NCBI RefSeq assembly: GCF_002863585.1
Contig: NZ_PGUY01000003.1
Location: forward strand, 62,001 to 126,000
DNA from: Peribacillus deserti
GTDB lineage: Bacteria; Bacillota; Bacilli; Bacillales; DSM-1321
DNA length: 64,000 nucleotides
Direction: 5' to 3'
This document shows, piece after piece, positions 38,353-48,630 of this stretch (positions are counted from its first letter, which is position 1; every line of letters starts with the position of its first letter). Both the position numbers and the translations under genes were made by a program. Under the pieces are notes generated by a model, which had not been told where the DNA came from, made no database searches, and saw nothing but the letters and a program-made list of their open reading frames with translations.

Positions 38353-38901
38353 ATGGGTTGGCTGATTATGGCATGTGAAGTAGGATTTTGGGTTCTAGTG
38401 ATTACTGGTCTTATTTCAAGGTATCTATTCCAAAAGAAGCAGCTGGGTGCGTTCTTCCTGCTGTGCACACCAGTGATTGACCTTCTGCTGCTGGCGGCTG
38501 TGGTGATTGATCTGAGAAATGGCAGCTCGGCAACTTTCTTCCACGGAGTCGCCGCTTATTATATCGGCATGACGATCGCGTTTGGGAAAGGGATGGTCGA
38601 TTGGGCCGACAGACAGTTTGCCTATCGCTTCAGCAATGGGTCAACACCAGCTAAAAGGTCGGTGTACGGAGCAGAACATGCCCGGAGAGAGAGAAGGGGC
38701 TGGCTGCGGCATTTATTTGGATGGGTGATCGGAAATGCAATTCTATTAGCCATCATTCTGATTACAGGAGATGCTAGCCGCACTAAGGAGCTTCTGTACG
38801 TCATGCAGTTATGGGCGATTATATTGGCAGTCGATTTTGTCTGGAGCTTCAGTTATACACTTTTCCCAAAGAAAAATAACACGATCAGTAAAAGTGAATA
38901 G
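38353..38901 (+). CDS. YmcC-like integral membrane protein
   Basis: 182 aa with about five hydrophobic segments (near residues 4-24, 31-52, 60-82, 118-136, 145-165) and a basic cytoplasmic loop (YRFSNGSTPAKRSVYG). It resembles B. subtilis YmcC, of unknown function, as remembered. In B. subtilis ymcC precedes pksA, and here a PksA-like TetR gene also follows, which supports the match though the pair sits elsewhere in the block. ATG 38353 is chosen with AAAAGGGGTG 8 nt upstream. Confidence 0.75.
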   Translation: MGWLIMACEVGFWVLVITGLISRYLFQKKQLGAFFLLCTPVIDLLLLAAVVIDLRNGSSATFFHGVAAYYIGMTIAFGKGMVDWADRQFAYRFSNGSTPAKRSVYGAEHARRERRGWLRHLFGWVIGNAILLAIILITGDASRTKELLYVMQLWAIILAVDFVWSFSYTLFPKKNNTISKSE

Positions 38902-39187
38902 GTTATACCGTCCAAGCTGAATTCAACGTTCAATCTCGAAACCTTAATCTGATTGTTTCTCTACTTTTAAGCTACATGTAAACCTATGCACTCGAGACGG
39001 ATACAGCTTAATTACGAAAACCTGGCAGATGCCCGGTAAACTTTGCACAGCGACCCTACGGCCTGATGCCTGTTCCTGTGGTGGTGTTTAGGCACAATAT
39101 TTCCGGGCGGAGTCGCCGCAAAATTTATAAAAGCAGCACGGGTCTGTTAAAATGGAATGGAAATATAGATAGGTGGTTGAACATCTT

Positions 39188-39778
39188 ATGCCTAAATTCG
39201 TCGATCATGAAAAACAAAAAATATTACTCGCAGAAGCTGTCTGGAGAATTATACGAAGAGAAGGCATTGAAAAAGCATCAGTCCGGAATATTGCGGAGGA
39301 AGCGGGTATTTCTACAGGTTCCATGAGACATTATTTCTCAACACAATCAGAGCTCTTTGCCTTTGCTATGGAGCTGGTGGCAACCCGGGTGAAAGAACGG
39401 ATGGAGCGGTTTGCCTTCAGCGGAAATCCGGTTGAGGATATGAGAAAGCTGCTGCTGGAGCTGCTGCCGATGGACGAGGAAAGAAGGGCGGAGACGGAAG
39501 TCTGGCTGGCTTTTAATATAAAAGCACTTTCGGATCCTAACCTAAAAAAACTCAGCACCCGGGTATATCAAGAAATGAAACAAGGCATGTCCCTTATGGT
39601 TGATACTCTTATACAGTATGACCTAGCAGTAAGTGAAATCGACCGGGATAGTGAAATCGAGAATTTGTACGGTCTTATCGATGGCCTTGCACTGCATGCG
39701 ATCATTAGAACGGATGATCTGCCGCCTGAAACCATGGAAGAGGCTGTCTCGCAGTATATTGGCAGGCTATGTAAATGA
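39188..39778 (+). CDS. TetR-family regulator, PksA-like
   Basis: 196 aa repressor-type protein. The helix-turn-helix is at about residues 25-50 (KASVRNIAEEAGISTGSMRHYF); the remainder is a helical ligand domain. The N-terminus MPKFVDHEKQK resembles B. subtilis PksA, the regulator next to the pks locus, but no polyketide genes are present here. ATG 39188 is chosen over GTG 39173, which overlaps the TAGGTGG ribosome site. It may regulate itself or the membrane protein gene upstream. Confidence 0.82.
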   Translation: MPKFVDHEKQKILLAEAVWRIIRREGIEKASVRNIAEEAGISTGSMRHYFSTQSELFAFAMELVATRVKERMERFAFSGNPVEDMRKLLLELLPMDEERRAETEVWLAFNIKALSDPNLKKLSTRVYQEMKQGMSLMVDTLIQYDLAVSEIDRDSEIENLYGLIDGLALHAIIRTDDLPPETMEEAVSQYIGRLCK

Positions 39779-39961
39779 GCGGACAGTCTTAAGAGAGCAG
39801 TGCCGGCAATTTCAACACATTGGTGAATATACCTGTGAAGTATTGTTTAAGCCTGTAAAAAGCTTTATACTATGTTAGGTGTATAAATGCCATATTTGGC
39901 TGGAAATTTAACTGATTATTCAATCGTTATTCCTTTAGGTTTGTGAAAGGGGACATATAAA

Positions 39962-41506
39962 ATGAATGAAAAGCAGCGCCTTGAATCTGCGCAAGTAAGT
40001 ACGGCTAATTCTCCGGACAAAAAATCCGAGAAGGATTACAGCAAGTACTTTGAATCCGTATACACGGCTCCATCTTTGAAGGATGCCAAAAAACGCGGGA
40101 AAGAAGAAGTACAGTATCACAATGATTTTGCCATTCCTGAAGAATTCAGGGATATGGGGAAAGGCCGGAAGTTTTATATCAGAACATACGGCTGCCAGAT
40201 GAACGAGCATGATACAGAGGTAATGGCAGGTATTTTAATGGCGCTTGGCTACGAGCCGACAAACGGCGTCGAGGATGCCAATGTGATTCTTCTGAATACA
40301 TGTGCGATCCGTGAAAATGCGGAAAACAAAGTGTTCGGGGAGCTTGGCCACCTGAAAGCTCTTAAACTAGAAAAACCGGACCTGCTTCTTGGTGTGTGTG
40401 GCTGTATGTCACAGGAAGAATCTGTTGTAAACCGTATCCTTTCTAAACATTCGTTCGTGGATATGATTTTCGGTACTCATAACATCCACCGCCTTCCAAA
40501 CATTTTAAACGAAGCTTACCTTTCAAAAGAAATGGTGGTTGAGGTTTGGTCCAAAGAAGGCGACGTGATTGAAAACCTACCAAAGGTACGTAAAGGAAAT
40601 ATCAAAGCCTGGGTCAACATTATGTACGGTTGTGATAAGTTCTGCACATACTGCATTGTTCCTTATACACGCGGAAAAGAAAGAAGCCGCCGTCCTGAAG
40701 AGATCATCCAGGAAGTACGCCACCTGGCTGCACAGGGATATAAGGAAATCACACTGCTTGGACAGAATGTGAATGCTTATGGCAAAGACTTGACAGACAT
40801 TAAATATGGCCTTGGGGATTTAATGGATGAAATCCGTAAAATAGATATCCCGCGGATCCGCTTCACAACGAGCCATCCAAGGGACTTCGATGACCATTTA
40901 ATAGAGGTCCTTGCAAAAGGCGGAAACCTGGTGGAGCATATTCATCTTCCCGTTCAATCCGGCAGTACGGATGTGCTTAAGATCATGGCACGTAAATATA
41001 CAAGAGAGCAGTATTTAGAGCTTGTCCGTAAAATCAAAGCCGCCATTCCAGGTGCTACGCTTACCACTGATATCATTGTCGGCTATCCAAACGAAACGGA
41101 AGAGCAATTTGAAGAGACGCTTTCTCTTTACCGCGAAGTGGGATTCGATTCTGCGTACACGTTTATTTACTCTCCGCGTGAGGGAACGCCGGCTGCCAAG
41201 ATGGTCGATAATGTTCCGATGGAAGTGAAGAAGGAAAGACTGCAAAGATTAAATGCAGTTGTAAATGAATTTGCTGCGGGAAGAATGAAAGATCACCAAG
41301 ATCAAATTGTGGAAGTTCTTGTTGAAGGGGAAAGCAAGAGAAATCCGGAGGTATTGGCTGGCTACACAAGAAAGAATAAATTAGTCAATTTCAAAGGACC
41401 TAAATCTGCAATCGGCCAGCTTGTGAAAGTGAAAATCACAAGTACGAATACATGGTCATTAAATGGTGAGATGATAGTAGAAGAAAAGGCAGAGGTGTTA
41501 ATATAA
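39962..41506 (+). CDS. miaB: tRNA-2-methylthio-N6-dimethylallyladenosine synthase
   Basis: 514 aa radical-SAM methylthiotransferase acting on A37 of tRNAs that read UNN codons. The N-terminal UPF0004 domain carries three cluster cysteines ([22 protein letters not shown]); the radical-SAM cluster motif is CDKFCTYC; a TRAM domain ends the protein. The extra 60-residue N-terminal extension is usual in Bacillus. Its substrates include the A37-containing anticodon loop type seen in the UCA tRNA at 48631. Stop codon directly abuts ricA. Confidence 0.95.
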   Translation: MNEKQRLESAQVSTANSPDKKSEKDYSKYFESVYTAPSLKDAKKRGKEEVQYHNDFAIPEEFRDMGKGRKFYIRTYGCQMNEHDTEVMAGILMALGYEPTNGVEDANVILLNTCAIRENAENKVFGELGHLKALKLEKPDLLLGVCGCMSQEESVVNRILSKHSFVDMIFGTHNIHRLPNILNEAYLSKEMVVEVWSKEGDVIENLPKVRKGNIKAWVNIMYGCDKFCTYCIVPYTRGKERSRRPEEIIQEVRHLAAQGYKEITLLGQNVNAYGKDLTDIKYGLGDLMDEIRKIDIPRIRFTTSHPRDFDDHLIEVLAKGGNLVEHIHLPVQSGSTDVLKIMARKYTREQYLELVRKIKAAIPGATLTTDIIVGYPNETEEQFEETLSLYREVGFDSAYTFIYSPREGTPAAKMVDNVPMEVKKERLQRLNAVVNEFAAGRMKDHQDQIVEVLVEGESKRNPEVLAGYTRKNKLVNFKGPKSAIGQLVKVKITSTNTWSLNGEMIVEEKAEVLI

Positions 41507-41935
41507 ATGGGGAAATATACAAAAACGGATATTTTAAACAAAGCTGATGAACTTGCTAAAATGATTGCTGAAACGGAAGAAGTGGATTTCTTTAAAAAAG
41601 CAGAAGCTCAAATCAATGAGAACCAAAGAGTAAGAGAGCTTATTGCCAGCATGAAGAGCCTTCAAAAGCAGGCGGTTAACTTCCAGCACTACGGAAAAAC
41701 AGAAGCGTTAAAGATGGTAGAAGCGAAAATTGAAGCAATCGAACAGGAAATCGATGAAATTCCGATCGTTCAGGAGTTTAAGCAGTCACAGGTTGATGTG
41801 AACGATCTTCTACAGATGGTAGCTTCATCCGTTTCTAACACAGTGACAGATATAATCATTGAATCTACAGGCGGCGACGTGCTTCGCGGCGAAACCGGTT
41901 CAAAGGTAAACAGCGGCTCAGGCGGCTGCCACTAA
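41507..41935 (+). CDS. ricA: RicA (YmcA), RicAFT complex subunit
   Basis: 142 aa helical protein of the YlbF/YmcA family. In B. subtilis RicA forms the iron-sulphur RicA-RicF-RicT complex that promotes RNase Y-dependent mRNA processing and is needed for competence, sporulation and biofilm formation. Helical segments fill residues 1-120; the C-terminal Cys in SGGCH would match a cluster ligand. ATG immediately follows the miaB stop, so translation is coupled. Confidence 0.92.
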   Translation: MGKYTKTDILNKADELAKMIAETEEVDFFKKAEAQINENQRVRELIASMKSLQKQAVNFQHYGKTEALKMVEAKIEAIEQEIDEIPIVQEFKQSQVDVNDLLQMVASSVSNTVTDIIIESTGGDVLRGETGSKVNSGSGGCH

Positions 41936-41965
41936 GAGAATCGTTGAGAAAGAAACAGCAGCTTC

Positions 41966-41988
41966 CAGCGGGGAGCCGCTGTTTTTTT
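41966..41988 (+). terminator. intrinsic terminator after ricA
   Basis: CAGCGG (41966-41971), loop GGAG, CCGCTG (41976-41981), then seven Ts. Confidence 0.85.
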
Positions 41989-42042
41989 CAATGGACAGGA
42001 AAAAGGTGCAAAAATATGCACCTTTCATACACTACATATATA

Positions 42043-42471
42043 TTAGTAGTTGTTGTCGTGGTTGTTGCGGTTGTTGCGTCTTCTGCGGCGGCAATTGCAT
42101 CTAGAGGAATAGGATCTTCCTTCGTCATAGTTATTGTTCACTCCGCGATTGTTTCTATTGCTGTTACTGTTTCCGCGATTACCATAATTGCTGCGATTAC
42201 CGGAGTTTCCTCTGTTACCGTGATGGCCTTTGCCATCATTATTTGAACCAAAGTTATTATTTACACCATTGTTATAGCCGTTATTATTTACACCGTTGTT
42301 ATAGCCGCCGTTATCATTTCTTCCTTCTTTATAGCCGTGGTTGCCTGAACCATGGTTGTCGCTGTATCTTCTGGTGACTCTACGCCCGCCTTCATATCTG
42401 TTATCGGAGTACTCTCCATACCCTCCGTTGTTGCTTCCGCAGTAATGGCCCCAATAATTCCAAAATGTCAT
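42043..42471 (-). CDS. Gly/Asn-rich low-complexity protein, probable spore coat/exosporium component
   Basis: 142 aa, over half Gly and Asn with Tyr, Arg and Ser; repeated NNG(Y/V)NN blocks in the middle (about residues 55-75) and HHGNRGN..GNR.NYGNRGN later, then CNCRRRRR. Such composition is typical of Bacillus spore-coat and exosporium proteins. ATG start with AAAGGGGG 9 nt upstream on the minus strand, and a sigma-K-type promoter further up (42503-42530). It is divergent from cotE, itself a coat morphogenesis gene. No homologue is named; being a coat protein is inference. Confidence 0.72.
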   Translation of the reverse strand: MTFWNYWGHYCGSNNGGYGEYSDNRYEGGRRVTRRYSDNHGSGNHGYKEGRNDNGGYNNGVNNNGYNNGVNNNFGSNNDGKGHHGNRGNSGNRSNYGNRGNSNSNRNNRGVNNNYDEGRSYSSRCNCRRRRRNNRNNHDNNY

Positions 42472-42502
42472 CTATAAAATCCCCCTTTCAATATGTTCTC
42501 TA

Positions 42503-42530
42503 TAAAATATGACAAGCTAGGAATTTAAGT
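42503..42530 (-). promoter_or_regulatory. sigma-K-type promoter of the Gly/Asn-rich gene
   Basis: On the minus strand, AC is followed by exactly 17 bp and CATATTTTA, fitting the sigma-K pattern AC-(16-17)-CATANNNTA. The -10 lies about 30 bp before the start codon. Confidence 0.55.
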
Positions 42531-42719
42531 GTGGACAAGTGTACTAATAGATTTGTGTATTTTATGAAAGTGTGAGTCTATTTTTCAGGAAGGGCAAGAA
42601 AAAGGGGAGGAATATATGTGCACACAAAATAGGCTCTGGGCATACCATGTGGGTGAGATAAAGTTGGCAATGATGCTATTTCTTCATATATAAGGCAAGC
42701 ACATTAGACATTTAACCCG

Positions 42720-42727
42720 CATAGGAT
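42720..42727 (+). promoter_or_regulatory. possible sigma-E/K -10 element of cotE
   Basis: CATAGGAT fits CATANNNT and lies 31 bp before the cotE start. No clear -35 element was found. B. subtilis cotE is read by sigma-E and sigma-K. Confidence 0.3.
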
Positions 42728-42758
42728 GAATTGAAACTGAAGAGGAGGGTTCGCTCAC

Positions 42759-43307
42759 ATGTCCCAATATAGAGAGATTATAACAAAAGCGGTGGTGGCG
42801 AGAGGGCGCAAATTTACGAAATCTAATCACCATATTTGCCCGGCTCATCAACCTTCAAGCATTCTGGGTTGCTGGATCATCAACCATAAATACGACGCGA
42901 GAAAAGTCGGCGGTAAAGTGGAGATCACAGGAACTTTCGATATTAACGTCTGGTATTCATTCAGCAAGAATACAAAAACAGAGGTAGTGACGGAGAAGGT
43001 GCGTTACTCTGATGTCATAAAGCTTAAATATCGTGACCAGGATTACTTTGATGATGATGAAGTTGTGGCACGCGTTGTACAGCAGCCAAATTGTATTGAA
43101 GCCTGCATTTCCAATGACGGAACAAAAATTGTCGTAGACGTTGAAAGAGAATTCTTCGTGGAGGTAGTCGGAGAGACAAAGGTAACCGTAGCCGTTCACC
43201 CAGAAGGCTTCAACGAAGATGATGATGATTGGGATTGCGATGTAGAAGATGAAGAATTCGAAAGCATTAATACCGACTTTATTGAAGATAAAGAAAGAGA
43301 TTCGTAA
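42759..43307 (+). CDS. cotE: spore outer-coat morphogenetic protein CotE
   Basis: 182 aa scaffold around the forespore that recruits outer-coat proteins. The N-terminal part ([21 protein letters not shown]) and the [16 protein letters not shown] block are characteristic; the C-terminus is highly acidic ([14 protein letters not shown]), as expected. Full length. ATG start with GAGGAGGG upstream. Its neighbours ricA and mutS are those of B. subtilis. Confidence 0.96.
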   Translation: MSQYREIITKAVVARGRKFTKSNHHICPAHQPSSILGCWIINHKYDARKVGGKVEITGTFDINVWYSFSKNTKTEVVTEKVRYSDVIKLKYRDQDYFDDDEVVARVVQQPNCIEACISNDGTKIVVDVEREFFVEVVGETKVTVAVHPEGFNEDDDDWDCDVEDEEFESINTDFIEDKERDS

Positions 43308-43335
43308 ACTAGGAGGGATTCTTCCTAGTTTTTTC
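43307..43335 (+). terminator. intrinsic terminator after cotE
   Basis: AACTAGGA (43307-43314) pairs with TCCTAGTT (43323-43330), then TTTT. Confidence 0.82.
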
Positions 43336-43441
43336 TTTTGGCGTGGAGGCTGGATAATTGATACAATCATTTCTCAGGCAAAAAATGATATAATGAAGAC
43401 AGCATTTTTAGGAATCAAGCGTGGAAAGGTTTTGAATACAT

Positions 43442-46051
43442 ATGGCAGGATATACGCCAATGATACAGCAATATTTAAAAATTAAGGCAGAGTATCAGGA
43501 TGCCTTTTTATTTTTTCGCTTAGGCGACTTTTATGAAATGTTCTTCGAGGATGCCACACGTGCATCACAGGAGCTTGAAATCACATTAACGGCCCGTGAA
43601 GGCGGAAGCGACGAGAAAATCCCGATGTGCGGCGTGCCTTACCATGCGGCGCCCAATTATATAGAGCAGCTGATCGCCAAAGGCTTTAAAGTAGCCATCT
43701 GCGAACAGACCGAAGATCCAAAGCAGGCAAAAGGAGTCGTCCGGCGTGAAGTCGTCCAGCTGATTACGCCTGGAACGATGATGGAAGGCAAAGGGATGCT
43801 TGAAAAAGAGAACATCTTTATCGCATCCATTACACCATACGGGGAAAAAACGTTTGGACTGGCTTACAACGATCTTTCAACCGGGGAATTAAAGGCCACT
43901 ATCATCTATGGCGATTTTAATGATTTGATTAATGAATTAGCTTCGCTTGGCGCGAAGGAAGTAGTGATACCTTCAGATCTTTCCGCTGAGCTTCAAAAGT
44001 CTCTCAAAGAAAGAATGAATGCAGCCCTTTCTTATGAAGATGAATGCTCTGAGAGTATAAATTTTGGAAATCTGCTGAATCCTGTGAAGCATCAGAAGGA
44101 GCTGGCAGAAACGGTTTCCAGGCTGCTGCATTATTTATTCCGGACCCAAAAACGCAGCCTGGATCATCTTCAGCCGGTTTCCTCCTATGAGAGCAGCCAG
44201 TATATGAAAATAGATTATCATTCTAAAAGAAATCTGGAGCTCACCGAAACCGTCCGGTCAAAAGGGAAAAAAGGTTCGCTGTTATGGCTCTTAGATGAGA
44301 CGAAAACAGCCATGGGCGGAAGAATCTTGAAGCAGTGGATCGACCGCCCGCTGTTAAGCCGAAGCGCAATTGAGCAACGGCAGGAGCTTGTTTCCCTCTT
44401 CATTCAGAACTTCTTTGAACGTGAGGAGCTCCGTGAGCGGTTGAAGGAAGTTTATGATCTGGAACGGCTGGCAGGAAGAGTGGCCTTTGGGAATGTGACG
44501 GCCCGGGACCTCTTACAGCTAAAGAAATCACTCCAGCAGGTGCCTGCGATTATTTCAGTGGTGCAGGGAATGGGCGGATAGGCTGAGGAATTGGCAGGTA
44601 AAATGGATCCGTGCGGCGATCTAGCAGAACTTCTTGAAAGAGCTATCGGTGAAAACCCGCCTCTTTCTATTAAAGAAGGAAATATGATCCGGGATGGCTA
44701 TCACGAGGAGCTTGACCAGTACCGAGATGCCAGCAGAAACGGAAAGACCTGGATCGCTCAGCTAGAGAAGCAGGAACGCGAGCGGACAGGCATCAAGTCC
44801 TTGAAAATCGGCTACAACCGTATCTTCGGCTACTATTTAGAGATTACCAGACCAAATCTGCACCTGCTGCAGGACGACCGCTATGAGCGCAAGCAGACAC
44901 TTTCCAATGCGGAGCGGTTTATCACGCCTGAATTAAAAGAAAAAGAAGCCCTGATTTTGCAGGCAGATGAGAAATGTGTACAGTTGGAATATGACTTGTT
45001 CCTCGCTCTTAGGGAAACGGTGAAAACGTATATTCCTAGACTGCAGCAGCTTGCAAGAGTTATAAGCGAGCTGGATGCGCTGCAATGCTTTGCAACAATC
45101 AGCGAGCAGAGACGATACACGCAGCCTAGATTTTCTGATGATAACGTGCTTCACATCCATAACGGCCGCCATCCGGTTGTTGAAAAAGTCATGCAGGCCC
45201 AGGAATATGTGCCAAACAGCTGTACGATGAATGCAGAACGGGAAATCCTGCTCATCACAGGGCCGAACATGTCCGGTAAAAGTACCTTCATGAGACAGAT
45301 CGCCCTGACATCGATCCTGGCTCAGATTGGCTGCTTCGTACCAGCAGAAGAAGCGGTGCTGCCAATCTTTGATAAGGTATTTACTAGAATCGGGGCAGCG
45401 GATGACTTAATTTCCGGCCAAAGTACCTTCATGGTCGAAATGCTGGAAGCTAAAAATGCAATCGACCATGCAACCCAAAACAGTTTAATCTTATTTGATG
45501 AGATAGGGCGGGGCACATCCACATACGACGGAATGGCCCTGGCGCAATCCATCATTGAATATATCCATGATGAAATCGGAGCCAAAACCATCTTCTCAAC
45601 TCATTACCATGAGCTGACTGTACTTGGCGGGAAGCTTAGCCGGGTGAAGAATGTCCATGTTAGTGCTGTTGAACAGAATGGCAAAGTCGTGTTCCTTCAT
45701 AAGGTGAAAGAGGGTGCAGCCGACAAGAGTTATGGAATTCATGTTGCCCAGCTGGCTGAGCTGCCTGACAAACTCATTAAGCGGGCGAATGAAATACTTG
45801 CCGAACTTGAAGAAGGGAAGCCGGAGGTGCGGCAGGAAACTCCTGTTAAGCAAAATGATAGAGTCCAGGAAGAATTAGCAGCCGTGGACGAGCAGCTATC
45901 CTTCTTTGGGGAACAAAAATCGGTGAAAAAGAACGAGAATACAAAAGAGCACAAAGTAATAGAAGAATTAAAGTCTTTAAGTGTGCTGGAAATGACGCCG
46001 CTTGAAGCGCTGAACGCGTTATATCAGATTCAGAAAAAAGTGAAGGGCTGA
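43442..46051 (+). pseudogene. mutS: DNA mismatch repair protein MutS, interrupted by an in-frame amber codon
   Basis: Frame of 870 codons that is normal except for TAG at 44579-44581 (codon 380), between GMGG and [10 protein letters not shown]. Reading frame is the same on both sides. The first part has the mismatch-binding DFYEMF motif and connector; the second has the clamp and the ABC ATPase with Walker [18 protein letters not shown] and THYHEL. Translated as two pieces, neither could replace full MutS. It may be a real mutation, a sequencing error, or depend on suppression. The ATG at 43442 follows AAAGGT. mutL lies 302 bp downstream. Confidence 0.85.
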
Positions 46052-46054
46052 TTG

Positions 46055-46330
46055 CGAATCGTTCGGAGGGTCTAGAGGCGTTGCGAGCCGTTCGTAAGGC
46101 GGTTCCCAACCCATTTATTGCCCTCCGGATGTTTCGGAAGCAGGTTCCGAAGGTGAATAAACACTTCCGAATACATCGGAAGCTCTTTCCGAGTATGAAT
46201 CGAAGAGTTTCGAAGTCTTCGAAAGCAGGTTTCGAATAGATGTATAGACGTCTGAAGCTTGCAGAAGTCTGTTCCGAAAGAATGGCTTTGGAGTCTTCCG
46301 AACTCTTCAAAACACAGGAAACATTCCCGA
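46055..46330. repeat. TTCCGAA-type dyad array between mutS and mutL
   Basis: Sites related to TTCCGAA/TTCGGAA recur through almost the whole gap. In the central part each 42 bp unit has sites at +0, +9 and +22 (CG cytosines at 46084/46093/46106, 46126/46135/46148, 46168/46177/46190, 46211/46220/46233). The +0 and +9 sites form dyads, e.g. TTTCGAA-GTC-TTCGAAA at 46208-46224 and TTCCGA-ATACA-TCGGAA at 46165-46181, and arm sequences change together between units. Outer units are decayed. Spacing of main sites is 20-22 bp. Confidence 0.8.
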
Positions 46331-46353
46331 ATCACACAGTGGAGGTGACCGTA

Positions 46354-48270
46354 ATGGGAAAAATCGTACAGCTTGATCATGCCTTGTCCAATAAAATCGC
46401 CGCTGGTGAAGTGGTCGAGCGCCCGGCATCTGTAGTGAAGGAATTAACAGAAAACGCCATTGATGCAGGCAGCACGATGATTGAAATCCATCTTGAGGAA
46501 GCGGGCCTTGCAAGCATCCGGATCATCGACAACGGCCACGGCATCGAAGAGGATGATGTGCTGACTGCTTTCCAAAGGCATGCAACCAGTAAAATCAAAA
46601 ACGAGCAGGATTTATTCCGGATCAGAACACTTGGCTTCAGGGGAGAAGCCCTGCCAAGTATCGCATCCGTCTCCCGTCTGGAGCTTCGGACAAGCACCGG
46701 GGAGGGGCCGGGAACAAGGGTGTTTTTTGAAGGCGGAGAGCTGAAGGAACATGAAGGCTATTCCAGCCGTAAAGGAACCGACATCACGGTAGCGGATCTT
46801 TTCTTCAACACGCCTGCCCGACTAAAATATATGAAATCGATTCATACAGAGCTCGGGAATATCACCGATTGTGTGAACAGACTTGCACTTTCTAACCCGA
46901 ATATCTCTTTTAAACTGATAAACAATGAAAAGAAACTGCTCCATACAAACGGCAACGGAGATATTCGCCAGGTGCTGGCAGCGATCTACGGATTAGGAAT
47001 CGCAAAAAGCATGGTTCCCATTAGCGGCCAGTCACTGGATTTCAAGGTCACTGGCTATGCTGCGCTGCCAGAAGTAACGAGGGCATCCCGGAACTATATT
47101 TCTACGATGATCAACGGACGTTTTATCAAAAACTATGCCCTGGCCAAAGCCATCATGGAAGGTTATCATACACTGCTGCCCATCGGCAGGTATCCGATTG
47201 CCATACTATCGATTGAAATGGACCCGCTGCTAGTAGATGTGAACGTACATCCGTCCAAAATGGAAGTACGCCTCAGTAAGGAAGCGGAATTATTCCAACT
47301 TGTCGATGAAAGCATTAAAGCTGCCTTTAAAACAAGAGAACTGATCCCAAGTAACACTCCTGTTAAAAAGAAGGAAAAAGATGAAAGCGAGCAGACTCAG
47401 TTTGTTTTTGAAACGGCCCCTGCTCCCCTGCAGGCATCTGTAACACCGGCTGCAAGCACGGAAGAAAATAGACAGCCGCTCTGGAGAGAGCCTGTTGTCA
47501 GGATAGAAGAGCCCATCGAAACTCCGGATACAAAGACAGATTACAAGCCATTCATCAATTCGGTTGTGAACAGCGGCAATGAAAGTCAGGAGGAGTATAG
47601 AGTTCCTTCTTATCAAGATGTCTTTAAAGGAGACACAGACGTCTTTCAGGATGATCAAATGACGCCTCAGCAGGAAGAGCCAGCTTCAAGGGTACCCGTC
47701 ATGTACCCAATCGGCCAGATGCACGGCACATACATCCTGGCCCAGAATGAAAAAGGCTTATACATCATCGACCAGCACGCAGCCCAGGAACGGATCAAAT
47801 ACGAATATTTCCGGGAAAAAGTCGGCAAGGTAGCAAGCGAATTGCAAGAAATGCTTATTCCGATCACGCTCGAGTTTTCGACTGATGAAGTCATACGGAT
47901 TCAAGAAAATATGGGTGAGCTCGAATCAGTAGGAGTATTCCTTGAAGATTTCGGCTATAACAGCTTCATCGTCCGTTCCCATCCGCAGTGGTTCCCAAAA
48001 GGACTTGAGCAGGAAATCATTGAGGAGATGATTCAGCAGGTCTTGAATGTGAGGAAGGTCAACATTAAGAAACTCAGAGAAGAAGCTGCTATTTTAATGA
48101 GCTGTAAAGGATCTATTAAGGCAAACCACTACTTGAGGCAGGAAGATATGCAGGCTTTGCTGGATGAACTCAGGAGATCGTCGGATCCGTTTACTTGTCC
48201 TCACGGTAGGCCGATTATTATTCATTATTCTACTTATGAGATGGAGAAGATGTTTAAGAGGGTGATGTAA
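46354..48270 (+). CDS. mutL: DNA mismatch repair endonuclease MutL
   Basis: 638 aa GHKL ATPase. ATP-binding motifs ENAIDAG, DNGHGI and [12 protein letters not shown] are in the first 110 residues; a variable linker covers about 330-450; the C-terminal dimerisation domain contains the endonuclease motif [12 protein letters not shown] and the zinc-associated [10 protein letters not shown] and CPHGRP. The ATG at 46354 has GGAGGTGA 6 nt upstream and gives the family N-terminus MGKIVQLD; a longer reading from 46240 runs into the repeat array. It appears intact although mutS is not. Confidence 0.95.
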   Translation: MGKIVQLDHALSNKIAAGEVVERPASVVKELTENAIDAGSTMIEIHLEEAGLASIRIIDNGHGIEEDDVLTAFQRHATSKIKNEQDLFRIRTLGFRGEALPSIASVSRLELRTSTGEGPGTRVFFEGGELKEHEGYSSRKGTDITVADLFFNTPARLKYMKSIHTELGNITDCVNRLALSNPNISFKLINNEKKLLHTNGNGDIRQVLAAIYGLGIAKSMVPISGQSLDFKVTGYAALPEVTRASRNYISTMINGRFIKNYALAKAIMEGYHTLLPIGRYPIAILSIEMDPLLVDVNVHPSKMEVRLSKEAELFQLVDESIKAAFKTRELIPSNTPVKKKEKDESEQTQFVFETAPAPLQASVTPAASTEENRQPLWREPVVRIEEPIETPDTKTDYKPFINSVVNSGNESQEEYRVPSYQDVFKGDTDVFQDDQMTPQQEEPASRVPVMYPIGQMHGTYILAQNEKGLYIIDQHAAQERIKYEYFREKVGKVASELQEMLIPITLEFSTDEVIRIQENMGELESVGVFLEDFGYNSFIVRSHPQWFPKGLEQEIIEEMIQQVLNVRKVNIKKLREEAAILMSCKGSIKANHYLRQEDMQALLDELRRSSDPFTCPHGRPIIIHYSTYEMEKMFKRVM

Positions 48271-48630
48271 CAAGTCTCTATTAACTCTTGAAAATAATGG
48301 GAATCAGTAAACTATCTTCACAGGGGGCAAGTCTTAAACGGTTCTTATTTAACTCATATTTAGGTTCTTACGATTTTAAAATCTTAAAACCTTGTACTAT
48401 TTCGTAACCGAGTTTCAAAGGGTATAGTAATAAACGTAAACAGGGGATAAGGCATTTAAGGTAAGAATTTGTGTTGTTCATAGGGTTTGTGATAGAACTT
48501 TTCCAGATTTTCTAACATTAAGACTGGGTAAGAGGGATTAAAAAAAGCTTATATCAAGAATAATGTTTGTTTATTAACTATAGAAATAACCCAGATAGAT
48601 ACGGATATTCATTAATAGCACTTATTGGCA
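48271..48630. other. intergenic, nothing recognised
   Basis: AT-rich, with no coding frame, repeat copy or strong terminator. It must contain the 3' end of the mutL transcript and any promoter for the tRNA. Confidence 0.4.

Noticed and set aside
37930-38365. Frames encoding a seven-residue repeat (FRAxxxx) across the TTTCGCGC array
   Set aside because: 21 bp equals seven codons, so a heptad appears automatically. The first step in each array (19 or 20 bp) breaks phase, there is no ribosome site, and the 20 bp steps in the other arrays show that pitch, not codons, is what recurs.
41944-42246. Plus-strand valine/alanine/isoleucine-rich frame
   Set aside because: It is the complement of the Gly/Asn-rich minus-strand gene, has no ribosome site, and overlaps the ricA terminator.
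42960-43370. Minus-strand frame opposite cotE
   Set aside because: Shadow of cotE; composition and ribosome site support only the plus-strand gene.
44579-44581. Recoding of the mutS stop by the UCA tRNA
   Set aside because: Anticodon UCA pairs with UGA, while the interrupting codon is UAG; no SECIS-like hairpin was sought beyond this because the codon does not match.
46240-46353. 38-codon N-terminal extension of MutL
   Set aside because: It reads through the dyad array and lacks a ribosome site; the ATG at 46354 has an excellent one and gives the family N-terminus.
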